The notes beneath the pieces are model-generated. The model saw only the letters and a list, made by a program, of their open reading frames with translations, searched no databases and was not told the origin of the DNA. From Pseudomonas sp. PDM14 (lineage in GTDB: Bacteria > Pseudomonadota > Gammaproteobacteria > Pseudomonadales > Pseudomonadaceae): 64,000 nt of DNA. Positions 55,547 through 63,356 of the stretch are shown one piece after another; position 1 is the stretch's first letter, and each line of letters opens with the position of its first letter. The translations under genes were made by a program, and so were the position numbers. The DNA is taken from NCBI RefSeq assembly GCF_014851905.1, contig NZ_JACVAQ010000002.1:558001-622000 (forward strand), read 5' to 3'.

Positions 55547-56260
55547 TCAGAACGGGAACAACGGGCTCATGAAGAAACGATCGAACCACCCGGGCTGGTT
55601 GGCATCGGCGAACGCGCCGGTACCGGAGTAGGTGATGCGGGCATTGGCCACACGGGTCGAGGAAACGGTGTTGTCGGTGGCGATGTCGTCCGCACGGATC
55701 AGGCCGGCGATACGCACCAGCTCGTCGCCGGTGTTGAGGGTCATCCACTTCTCGCCGCGCACGGCGAGAATGCCGTTGGGCAGCACCTCGGCGACGGTTA
55801 CGGTCACCGAGCCGGACAGGCTGTTGCTCTGGTCGGCAGCGCTGTCGCCCTGAGTGGCGCGGGTACCGCCGTAGCTCGCGCTCAAACCCAGTTTTTCGCC
55901 AGTCAGCGGGTTGATATCCGTGTCAGGGTTGTCGACCGAAACGCCAGTGCCAAACAACGAGGTCAGCCCCAGACTGGTATTGCTGTTCTTGCTGAGCTGA
56001 GAGCCAGCCGACTTGCTCGCCTGGGTGCGCTCGCTGAGGGTGATGGTGATGATGTCGCCAACGCGATAGGCCTTGCGGTCGTCATACAGGTTGGTTTCGA
56101 ACCCGGCCTGATAGATCGAGCCGTTGGTCTGCGCAGCCGGCAGCGGCGTGCGTGGCAATACCGGTGCGTAATAGGGATCGTCCGGCTTGGGCGGAGGCGA
56201 CACACAGCCACTCAGGGCAGTGACGCTCAGCACGGTAAGAAGAGTAAACAGCCGGTTCAT
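55547..56260 (-). CDS. flgH: Flagellar L-ring lipoprotein FlgH
   Basis: A 237-residue outer-membrane lipoprotein. From the ATG at 56260 the signal ends in the lipobox LSGC (Cys18), followed by [15 protein letters not shown]. The conserved [21 protein letters not shown] and the C-terminal half match the family. A 58-base gap separates it from flgG. Confidence 0.97.
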   Translation of the reverse strand: MNRLFTLLTVLSVTALSGCVSPPPKPDDPYYAPVLPRTPLPAAQTNGSIYQAGFETNLYDDRKAYRVGDIITITLSERTQASKSAGSQLSKNSNTSLGLTSLFGTGVSVDNPDTDINPLTGEKLGLSASYGGTRATQGDSAADQSNSLSGSVTVTVAEVLPNGILAVRGEKWMTLNTGDELVRIAGLIRADDIATDNTVSSTRVANARITYSGTGAFADANQPGWFDRFFMSPLFPF

Positions 56261-56318
56261 AACCACATACCTCACGGTGTTGCGTGTTGCGAGCGTCCCG
56301 AAAAACCGGGATCACCCA

Positions 56319-57104
56319 TTAAAGATTCTGCGTAATGAAGGACAACATCTGGTCGGCGGTGGAGATCACCTTGGAGTTCATCTCGTAGGCGCGCTGGGTG
56401 GTGATCATGTTCACCAGTTCCTCAACCACACTGACGTTGGAGTTTTCCAGGGTGTTCTGCAGCATCACGCCGAGGCCGGTGAGGCCCGGCGTACCGACCT
56501 GCGGCGCGCCGCTCGAGCCGGTTTCCAGGAACAGGTTGTTACCGATGGCCTGCAGGCCAGCCGGGTTGACGAAGTCGGCGATCTGGATGTTGCCGATCAC
56601 CTGCGGTGTCGGGTTGCCGGCGGTGGTGACGGACGCGGTGCCGTCTTCACCCACAGTAAATGTCAGGGTCTGCGCGGGCAGCACGATCGCTGGCTCAAGA
56701 GCAAAGCCCTGGCTGGTGACGATCTGACCGTCCGAGTCGAGGTGAAAGCTGCCGTCACGGGTATAGGACACCGTGCCGTCGGGCTGCAGCACCTGGAAGA
56801 AGCCACGACCATTGACCGCCAGATCCAGCGGCTGCTCGGTGGTTTGCAGGCTGCCCTGGGTGAAGATCTTCTGCGTACCGGCAATGCGCACACCGGTACC
56901 CAGCTGCAGACCGGTGGGCAGCTCGCTGTCCTGGCTTGACTGGCCACCCGGCTGGCGACGGATCTGGTACAGCAGGTCCTCGAATTCGGCGCGATCGCGC
57001 TTGAACCCGGTGCTCGATACGTTGGCCAGGTTGTTCGAAATGGTGGTCAGGTTCATGTCCTGGGCGGACAGACCGGTTTTACTGACCCACAGAGCCGGAA
57101 TCAT
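56319..57104 (-). CDS. flgG: Distal rod protein FlgG
   Basis: A 261-residue rod protein. Start MIPALWVSKTGLSAQDMNLTTISNNLANVSSTGFKRDR with the rod/hook N-terminal motif (LTTISNNLANVSSTGFK) and a C-terminal EELVNMITTQRAYEMNSKVI helix. FlgG forms the distal rod that passes through the P and L rings. It follows flgF by 46 bases. Confidence 0.97.
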   Translation of the reverse strand: MIPALWVSKTGLSAQDMNLTTISNNLANVSSTGFKRDRAEFEDLLYQIRRQPGGQSSQDSELPTGLQLGTGVRIAGTQKIFTQGSLQTTEQPLDLAVNGRGFFQVLQPDGTVSYTRDGSFHLDSDGQIVTSQGFALEPAIVLPAQTLTFTVGEDGTASVTTAGNPTPQVIGNIQIADFVNPAGLQAIGNNLFLETGSSGAPQVGTPGLTGLGVMLQNTLENSNVSVVEELVNMITTQRAYEMNSKVISTADQMLSFITQNL

Positions 57105-57150
57105 CTTTCTTCTCCTCGAGCGCCGGTTTTACGGCACATCGCGCTGGTAA

Positions 57151-57894
57151 TTAGGTGAGTTGCATGACGCGTGCCATGGCAGTGGCGTTGTCGTCGGCGG
57201 TACGCATCATCTTCACGTGAAGCTCGAACTGGCGGGACAGCGACAGCATCGCGGTCATCTCTTCCACGGCGTTCACGTTGCTCGCCTCGAGGAAGCCGGA
57301 GGTAACACGTACGGTGGCGTCCGCTTCCATGGGCTGAGTGGCGCCCTTGATGCGAATCAGGCCATCGGTGCCCTTCTCCATGGTCTTCGGGTCCGGATTG
57401 ACCAGTTTGATGCGGTCGACCTCGGCCATTACGCTCGGCGCCTCGCCGAGGGCACGGATACTGATGGTGCCGTCCTGGCCGATTTCGACTTTCTGCTCTG
57501 GCGGCACGGCGATCGGCCCGCCGTTGCCGAGGACCGGCATGCCATTGCCGGTGCGCAGCTGGCCGAGCGCATCGATCTGCAGGCTGGCAGTGCGCACATA
57601 GGCTTCGCTGCCGTCGGCAGCTTGCACAGCGATCCAGCCCTGCCCGTCCACGGCCACGTCCATGTCGCGACCGGTTTCCTGCAGCGACCCCTGGGAAAAG
57701 TCGGTACCGGGGCGCTCGCTCATGGCGTACACCCGCGCCGGGTAGCCATCACCGAAAACCGGCATCGAACGCGCCTGCTCGAAGTCACGGCGGAAGCCGG
57801 TGGTGGAAATGTTCGCCAGGTTGTTGGCATGGGCGCGCTGGGCCATGGTGTTCTGGCTGGCGCCTGTCATGGCGACGTACAGCATCTTGTCCAT
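57151..57894 (-). CDS. flgF: Proximal rod protein FlgF
   Basis: A 247-residue rod protein, starting MDKMLYVAMTGASQNTMAQRAHANNLANISTTGFRRD and carrying the NNLAN...TGFR rod motif and the C-terminal VEEMTAMLSLSRQFELHVKMM helix. It is the first gene of flgFGHIJKL, with a perfect sigma-54 box 55 bases upstream. Confidence 0.97.
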   Translation of the reverse strand: MDKMLYVAMTGASQNTMAQRAHANNLANISTTGFRRDFEQARSMPVFGDGYPARVYAMSERPGTDFSQGSLQETGRDMDVAVDGQGWIAVQAADGSEAYVRTASLQIDALGQLRTGNGMPVLGNGGPIAVPPEQKVEIGQDGTISIRALGEAPSVMAEVDRIKLVNPDPKTMEKGTDGLIRIKGATQPMEADATVRVTSGFLEASNVNAVEEMTAMLSLSRQFELHVKMMRTADDNATAMARVMQLT

Positions 57895-57948
57895 GTTCTT
57901 CTCCGAGGGTCGGCACTTGCCGCTCGCTAACTCTGTTGCAAGCTATTC

Positions 57949-57964
57949 AGCAAATGCCGTGCCA
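57949..57964 (-). promoter_or_regulatory. Sigma-54 promoter of the flgF operon
   Basis: Minus strand TGGCACGGCATTTGCT, an exact match to TGGCAC-N5-TTGC with the preferred downstream T. It follows directly on the flgE terminator. Confidence 0.9.
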
Positions 57965-58005
57965 CTCGAATAAAAAACCAACAAGCCACTGATATATAAG
58001 GATTT

Positions 58006-58033
58006 ATAAAAACAAAAAAGCCCCCGAAGGGGC
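58006..58033 (-). terminator. Intrinsic terminator after flgE
   Basis: On the minus strand GCCCC-TTCG-GGGGC is followed by TTTTTTGTTTTT, a textbook rho-independent terminator with a stable tetraloop, about 60 bases after the flgE stop. Confidence 0.93.
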
Positions 58034-58095
58034 GTTCTTGAAGCGTGATCGGCGAGGCCTTGCCGCCAGCGGCAAGGCCCTTCCCCACCCTGGCA

Positions 58096-59589
58096 TCAAC
58101 GCAGGTTGATGATGGTCTGGGTGATCGCACTCTCGGTTTCGATGGTCTTGGCGTTGGCCTGGTAGTTGCGCTGGGCAACGATCAGGTTGACCAGTTGGTC
58201 CGACAGCTCGACGTTGGAATCCTCCAGCGCACCGGCCTGCAGGGCGCCCATGGTGCCCGAGCGCGGTGTACCGACTACCGGCTCGCCCGACTCGAAGGAC
58301 TGCGTCCAGGCCGTCTTGCCCATCGGGGTCAGGCCCTGCACGTTGGCGAAGTTGGCCAGCACCACCTGCCCCTGCACCTTGGACTGGCCATTGGTGTAGC
58401 GGGCGAAGATCACGCCGGTGTCGTCGATTTCCAGGCCCGACAGCTGACCGGTGGTGTAACCGTTCTGGCTTACCGAGCTGACGGCGAAGGCGCTGGAAAA
58501 CTGGGTGGACTTGCGCAGGTCCACCGTGATGTTTTCGGGGCTGGCATTAGCGCCGTTGTCGCTCCAGATCGGCGGCGTGCCGCCATTGGAGGCCACCGGG
58601 TTCCAGGTCCCCAGGGTGATGGTGCCGTCGGCGTTGACGGTGAAGTCGGTCGATGTGGTCGACAGCAACTGGCCGGACTCGCTGAAGTTCAGCTGCGCGG
58701 TATACGGCGTGGTGCCCTGCGCCTCGGAGGCGGAGAAGATCGCCGCCGCCACGCTGGACGCGGTCGCGCCCGGCAATGCCGCCGCCGCCGCTGCTGCCGC
58801 GCTCACAGCCGCCGTGGTACCACCCGGAAGCGATGCCACCACGCTGGCAGGTGTTGCACCCGGTGCGATTGCCGCAGCATTGGCAGCCGTCACTGCCGCC
58901 GCGTCACCGTCGCCGTTGGCCGGGTTCCGGCCATCGATCAGCACGTTCATGCTCCAGGTATTGGCCCCGGTCTTGACGAAGTACTGGGTCATGACGTGGG
59001 CGTTGCCCTGGGTGTCATAGATGTTGGTCGAAGTCGACGAGTTGTAGGTCGTCGGGTCCGCCGGGTTGAACGGGGTCACGGTGGGCGGCGCATTGGTCGA
59101 GTTCAGGTTGAACGTTTGCGTCATGGTCGATGTGGCTTTCGGCGCCTGGCTGGCGGTCTGGATCTGGATGTCCGAGACCACGCCGTTCTGCAGGTTGCCG
59201 TTGGCATCCACGGCATAGCCCTGCAGCTTGTAGCCGAAGTTGTTGACCATGAAACCGTCGCGGTCGGTACCGAAATAACCGGCGCGGGTGTAGCTGATCT
59301 CACCGTTGTTGCTGGTGACGAAGAAGCCGTTGCCGTTGATGGCCAGGTCCAGGGCGTTCTGCGTGTAGTTGATGTTGCCCTGGTTGAACAGCTGCGACAC
59401 ATCGGACAACAGCACGCCGCTACCGGTCGGGTTGGAGCCGCTGCCGAGCATGGACGCCGCGTAGACGTCGGCGAACTCCGCACGCGACTGCTTGAACCCC
59501 GCCGTCCCGGCGTTGGCGATGTTGTTGCCGGTGACGTTGAGGTCACTGGTGGCCGCGCGCAGACCGCTGAGACCGATGTTGAAAGCCAT
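58096..59589 (-). CDS. flgE: Flagellar hook protein FlgE
   Basis: A 497-residue hook subunit. The N-terminus (MAFNIGLSGLRAATSDLNVTGNNIANAGTAGFKQSR, in part LNVTGNNIANAGTAGFKQ) and C-terminal helix (VELSDQLVNLIVAQRNYQANAK) are conserved. Residues ~229-291 are an Ala-rich, low-complexity insertion with two similar units around PGATPASVVASL and PGATASSVAAAIF, lying in the outer domain. Length is within the range of Pseudomonas hooks. It ends the flgBCDE operon. Confidence 0.97.
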   Translation of the reverse strand: MAFNIGLSGLRAATSDLNVTGNNIANAGTAGFKQSRAEFADVYAASMLGSGSNPTGSGVLLSDVSQLFNQGNINYTQNALDLAINGNGFFVTSNNGEISYTRAGYFGTDRDGFMVNNFGYKLQGYAVDANGNLQNGVVSDIQIQTASQAPKATSTMTQTFNLNSTNAPPTVTPFNPADPTTYNSSTSTNIYDTQGNAHVMTQYFVKTGANTWSMNVLIDGRNPANGDGDAAAVTAANAAAIAPGATPASVVASLPGGTTAAVSAAAAAAAALPGATASSVAAAIFSASEAQGTTPYTAQLNFSESGQLLSTTSTDFTVNADGTITLGTWNPVASNGGTPPIWSDNGANASPENITVDLRKSTQFSSAFAVSSVSQNGYTTGQLSGLEIDDTGVIFARYTNGQSKVQGQVVLANFANVQGLTPMGKTAWTQSFESGEPVVGTPRSGTMGALQAGALEDSNVELSDQLVNLIVAQRNYQANAKTIETESAITQTIINLR

Positions 59590-59636
59590 GGAGTGCTCCT
59601 TTGCCGTTTACTGCCGGCAGCTGAAAGCTGAAGTGG

Positions 59637-60308
59637 TTATTGGCCGATGATCTGTACTTGTGACAAAGGCACTGCGCCGAGACCTGCGAGGTTGAGCATC
59701 AGCTCGCCGCCGTTCTGGCCCAGGGTGACGCTGTCGACGTTCGCCGGCAGCATGGTGTAGAGCCCCTTGGTACCGTCCGGGTAGGTCGCCTGCGCCTCGA
59801 ACTTGTAGGTGCCGGGCGGCATGACTTTGCCGCTCGAGTCCTTGCCGTCCCACATGAAGCTGACGTTGCCGGCCGATTGCTGCCCCAGGTTCACCCGGTT
59901 CACCACCGCGCCCGTGCTGTCGTAGACGTTGACGTACACGTTGCTGCTGGTCACGGGCAACACGACACTGCCCTTGAAGGTTTCGCTGGTATCGACCACC
60001 GCCTTCTCGCTCGGGATGATCACCTTGCGACCGACCAGCGACGATGCCTGCAGCGCCTGCGACGACTGATAGCCGGAGAGCAGCGAGGTCATGCTGGTGT
60101 TGAGTTCCTGGATGCCCTCGACCTGGCTGAACTGCGCCAGCTGGGCGATGAACTCGCCGTTGCCCTGCGGCTCCAGCGGGTTCTGGTTGTTCAGCTGCGC
60201 GACCAGCAGGTTGAGGAACTCGTTCTTGCCGAGCTCCTTGTTCTGCGTGGTGTCCTGCTTGATCTGATACTGATCAAGCGCTGCCGCACCGACTCCGTTA
60301 ACGCTCAT
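59637..60308 (-). CDS. flgD: Hook-capping scaffold protein FlgD
   Basis: A 223-residue protein that caps the hook during assembly and is removed afterwards. The N-terminal signature ELGKNEFLNLLVAQLNNQNPLEP (in part EFLNLLVAQLNNQNPLEP) and the FLIV-type fold with MWDGKDSSGKVMPPGTYKF near residue 150 are clear. It lies between flgC and flgE. Confidence 0.97.
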   Translation of the reverse strand: MSVNGVGAAALDQYQIKQDTTQNKELGKNEFLNLLVAQLNNQNPLEPQGNGEFIAQLAQFSQVEGIQELNTSMTSLLSGYQSSQALQASSLVGRKVIIPSEKAVVDTSETFKGSVVLPVTSSNVYVNVYDSTGAVVNRVNLGQQSAGNVSFMWDGKDSSGKVMPPGTYKFEAQATYPDGTKGLYTMLPANVDSVTLGQNGGELMLNLAGLGAVPLSQVQIIGQ

Positions 60309-60329
60309 TTATCGCTCCTCGTTCGCGGC

Positions 60330-60773
60330 TCACTGACCAAGCGTCAGCACGCGCTGCATCATCTGCTTGGCGGTGTTCATCATTTCCACGTTGGTCTGGA
60401 AGGCACGACTGGCGGAAATCATGTCGGCCATCTCTTCAACCACGTTGACGTTCGGGTAGTACACGTAGCCTTTCTCGTCAGCCGCTGGATGGTTCGGCTC
60501 GTAGCGCGGCATCAGGCTGCTCTGGTCCTCGACCACACCCAGCACCTGCACGCCACGGCCAGGCTGGTCCTGGTCGGCAAACAGCGAGCCACGGTCACCG
60601 TCCATGGTCGACTCGAAGACGGTAGCGAACACCGGATGGCGGGCGCGGTAGGTCTGGTCGATGCTGGAGGACACGGTCTCGGCGTTGGCGATGTTGCTGG
60701 AGATGGTGTTCAGGCGAGTGCTCTGGGCGCTCATGCCGGTACCGGCGATGTTGAAGACACTGGCGAGTGACAT
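60330..60773 (-). CDS. flgC: Proximal rod protein FlgC
   Basis: A 147-residue rod protein: MSLASVFNIAGTGMSAQSTRLNTISSNIANAETVSSS (in part RLNTISSNIANAETVSS) and the C-terminal helix NVVEEMADMISASRAFQTNVEMM. It starts 14 bases after flgB. Confidence 0.97.
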   Translation of the reverse strand: MSLASVFNIAGTGMSAQSTRLNTISSNIANAETVSSSIDQTYRARHPVFATVFESTMDGDRGSLFADQDQPGRGVQVLGVVEDQSSLMPRYEPNHPAADEKGYVYYPNVNVVEEMADMISASRAFQTNVEMMNTAKQMMQRVLTLGQ

Positions 60774-60787
60774 GGTGGTATCTCCCC

Positions 60788-61192
60788 TTATTCGCCGCGC
60801 AGGGCGCTGACCAGCCCTTTGAATTTGCTGTTGAGCAACGTGAAGCTGGCCTGGAACTGCACGGAGTTTTCCGCGTAGTTGGACTGTTCCAGCTGCAGGT
60901 CTACGGTGTTCTGGTCGATGGATGCGTGCAGCGGCGTGCGGAAGCGCAGCGCTGGATCAGCAAGCTCGATACCGGCAGACGGGATGTGCATGCTGCTGGT
61001 ACGACTCATGCTGAACTTATTGTTCTGGCCGGCGTTCTGCTCGGCGAGAACGCTGGCGAAATCCAGATCACGCGCCTGGTAATTGGGGGTATCGGCGTTG
61101 GCGATGTTGTTGGCCAGAACCTCGGCGCGTTGAGCGCGGAAGCCCAGGGCGCTTTCGTGGATGCCAAGTGCGTTAGCGAAGCTGATACTCAT
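60788..61192 (-). CDS. flgB: Proximal rod protein FlgB
   Basis: A 134-residue rod protein starting MSISFANALGIHESALGFRAQRAEVLANNIANADTPNYQARD (in part AEVLANNIANADTPNYQARD). It is the first gene of flgBCDE, 46 bases below a perfect sigma-54 box. Confidence 0.97.
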   Translation of the reverse strand: MSISFANALGIHESALGFRAQRAEVLANNIANADTPNYQARDLDFASVLAEQNAGQNNKFSMSRTSSMHIPSAGIELADPALRFRTPLHASIDQNTVDLQLEQSNYAENSVQFQASFTLLNSKFKGLVSALRGE

Positions 61193-61237
61193 GACCGTGA
61201 ACCCTTGCGTGATCTGGTGGTGCTACGCCAGAGATAT

Positions 61238-61253
61238 AGCAAAGGCTGTGCCA
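61238..61253 (-). promoter_or_regulatory. Sigma-54 promoter of the flgB operon
   Basis: Minus strand TGGCACAGCCTTTGCT, an exact match to TGGCAC-N5-TTGC with the downstream T. A/T-rich DNA (61254-61280) lies directly upstream. Confidence 0.9.
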
Positions 61254-61350
61254 TTTTATTTTTTTGCTTATTTTTCAATGATTTGCCAATTTATTCGCCC
61301 CATAAAAAGCGGCAAGCGGCAAAGCCTTTCCGCCCTCCGGCAAGACCAGA

Positions 61351-61390
61351 ACGGCAAAACGGCAAAACGGCAAAACGGCAAAACGGCAAA
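61351..61390. repeat. Octanucleotide tandem repeat, five copies of ACGGCAAA
   Basis: Five perfect head-to-tail copies of an 8-base unit, with a partial, degraded sixth copy (ACGGGCAG) following. It lies in the intergenic DNA between the flgB promoter and the cheR terminator and is not inside any gene I recognise. Confidence 0.95.
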
Positions 61391-61415
61391 ACGGGCAGGA
61401 TGCCGAGGCAAATGA

Positions 61416-61442
61416 AAACGGGAGGCCATTGGCCTCCCGTTT
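61416..61442 (-). terminator. Intrinsic terminator after cheR
   Basis: AAACGGGAGGCC (61416-61427) pairs perfectly with GGCCTCCCGTTT (61431-61442) across a 3-base loop, followed on the minus strand by a T-rich end. It closes the cheV-cheR transcript. Confidence 0.88.
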
Positions 61443-61468
61443 ATTGTTCTCGTGTGACACCCGCGTCG

Positions 61469-62296
61469 TCACTTCACCTTGTAGATGATCCCCGGGCTGC
61501 ACTGAACCATCTGATACAGGTCCGGCAGACCATTCAGCGCTTCGGATGCACCGAGGAACAAGTAACCACCCGGCTTCAACGTCGCATGGATGCGCGTGAG
61601 GATGTCCTTCTTCACCTCGGCAGAGAAGTAGATCAGCACGTTGCGGCAGAACACGATGTCGAACTTGCCCAGACTGGCATAGCTGTCGAGCAGGTTCAGA
61701 GCGCGAAACTCGACCCTTCCCTTGATCGGCGCCTTCACCGCCCAACGCCCCGGCCCTTTCGGATCGAAGTAACGTTGCAGGCGATCCTGGGAGAGACCGC
61801 GGCCCATCGCCAGGCTGTCGTACTCACCGCCCTTGCAGGCCGTGAGCATGGAGCCCGAGAGGTCGGTAGCAACGATCTGCACACCGGACTTGAGCTGACC
61901 CAGGTTGGTCTTCTCGAATTCGTCGATGGCCATCGACAGGGAATACGGCTCCTGACCGGACGAACAGGCCGCCGACCAGATGCGCAGACGCTGATTGGGA
62001 CTGGCCTTGATCATTTCAGGTAGAACGCGGCTTTTCAGCACTTCGAAGGGATAGGTATCGCGAAACCACAGCGTTTCGTTGGTAGTCATGGCATCGACCA
62101 CCTGCTCGCGCAGACCACCGCGCGGCTGCGCCTGCATCTTCTGCACGAGTTCGCCGAGCGTCTTGATGCCCTGCTGTTCCATCAGCTTGTTGAGGCGGCT
62201 GGAAACCAGATACTGCTTGTTGCTACCGAGCAGGATGCCGCAGGCCTTTTCCAGAAAGGTGCGAAATTGCTCGAAATCCAAATTGCCAGAAGACAC
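61469..62296 (-). CDS. cheR: Chemotaxis protein methyltransferase CheR
   Basis: A 275-residue SAM-dependent enzyme that methylates glutamates of chemoreceptors. I favour the GTG at 62296 (reading VSSGNLDFEQFRTFL), with GAGG 8 bases upstream and the usual CheR length; upstream in-frame ATG or GTG codons add 10 or more residues. The N-terminal helical domain is followed by the methyltransferase domain with IWSAACSSGQEPYSLSM and the later FDIVFCRNVLIYF. It is paired with cheV, as next to flgA in other pseudomonads. Confidence 0.96.
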   Translation of the reverse strand: MSSGNLDFEQFRTFLEKACGILLGSNKQYLVSSRLNKLMEQQGIKTLGELVQKMQAQPRGGLREQVVDAMTTNETLWFRDTYPFEVLKSRVLPEMIKASPNQRLRIWSAACSSGQEPYSLSMAIDEFEKTNLGQLKSGVQIVATDLSGSMLTACKGGEYDSLAMGRGLSQDRLQRYFDPKGPGRWAVKAPIKGRVEFRALNLLDSYASLGKFDIVFCRNVLIYFSAEVKKDILTRIHATLKPGGYLFLGASEALNGLPDLYQMVQCSPGIIYKVK

Positions 62297-62341
62297 TAAT
62301 GCCGCCTCACCATACATAGAAACCACAGAGGGCCAAGGCCC

Positions 62342-63274
62342 TCAGCCCCCATCGGATGCCCGAATGCGCTCAACCACACGGGAAGCGAGCTCGTCCGGAC
62401 GGAATTTCGCAAGGAAATCGTCCGCGCCGACCTTCTTCACCATGGCCTGGTTGAACACGCCAGACAGGGAAGTATGCAGAATCACATGCATGTTCTGCAT
62501 CCGCGGATCAGCGCGTATCTCCGCGGTCAGCGTATAGCCGTCCATTTCCGGCATCTCGATGTCGGAAATCAGCATGAGAAATTCCTGCTCGGGACGCTTG
62601 CCCTCCTCGACCATCTTGCGCAGGTAGTCATAGGCCTGGCGACCATCGTTCAGCGCGACCACCTCGACACCGACACTTTCCAGGCAACGCGACACCTGCT
62701 TGCGCGCCACGGAGGAGTCGTCGCAGATCAGTACGCGTAGCGATACCGCCTTGGCCTGGGTTTCGACATCGACCACGCCCTCGGAAATCGCTTCCGACAT
62801 CGGCGCGACCTCGGCGAGGATCTTCTCGACGTCAATGATCTCGACCAGCTGATTGTCGACACGGGTGACGGCCGTCAGGTAGTGGTCGCGACCGGTGCCC
62901 TTGGGTGGCGGATGGATCTCTTCCCAGTTCATGTTGACGATGCGCTCGACCGAGCGAACCAGAAAGCCCTGAACCTTGGTGTTGTATTCGGTAATGATGA
63001 CGAAGCTGTTCTTCAGATCATCGAGCTCTTTGCGCCCGGTGGCCAATGACAGGTCCAGAATCGGAATGGTGCCGCCACGAATGTTGGCCACCCCGCGCAC
63101 CACGCGGCTGGACTTCGGCATGATGGTGAGCTTGGGGCACTGCAGCACCTCCTTCACCTTGAATACGTTGATGCCATACAGCTGCTTGCCCTCAAGACGG
63201 AACAGCAGCAGTTCGAGACGGTTCTGCCCCACCAGTTGGGTACGCTGGTTAACCGAATCCAATACGCCGGCCAT
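62342..63274 (-). CDS. cheV: Chemotaxis coupling protein CheV
   Basis: A 310-residue fusion of a CheW-like domain (~15-165, LELLLFRLEGKQLYGINVFKVKEVL in part LYGINVFKVKEVL) and a C-terminal receiver (~180-305) with the phospho-acceptor Asp in LISDIEMPEMDG. It couples receptors to CheA and adjusts with phosphorylation. TAGGAG precedes the ATG by 8 bases. cheR follows after 45 bases. Confidence 0.97.
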   Translation of the reverse strand: MAGVLDSVNQRTQLVGQNRLELLLFRLEGKQLYGINVFKVKEVLQCPKLTIMPKSSRVVRGVANIRGGTIPILDLSLATGRKELDDLKNSFVIITEYNTKVQGFLVRSVERIVNMNWEEIHPPPKGTGRDHYLTAVTRVDNQLVEIIDVEKILAEVAPMSEAISEGVVDVETQAKAVSLRVLICDDSSVARKQVSRCLESVGVEVVALNDGRQAYDYLRKMVEEGKRPEQEFLMLISDIEMPEMDGYTLTAEIRADPRMQNMHVILHTSLSGVFNQAMVKKVGADDFLAKFRPDELASRVVERIRASDGG

Positions 63275-63329
63275 GCCCAGACTCCTAATTTGTTGTAAGT
63301 CACCGCACGCTTCGCATTAGCGTAGCAGG

Positions 63330-63345
63330 CGGCACGGGGCTTGCT
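63330..63345 (+). promoter_or_regulatory. Sigma-54 promoter of flgA
   Basis: Plus strand CGGCACGGGGCTTGCT matches the sigma-54 consensus except for its first base. It lies in the 82-base divergent region between cheV and flgA, 12 bases from the first flgA ATG. Confidence 0.72.
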
Positions 63346-63356
63346 TTGCCCTAGCC

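Noticed and set aside
61351..61390. Short tandem repeats as a possible CRISPR array
   Set aside because: The units are 8 bases with no spacers, and no cas genes are nearby.
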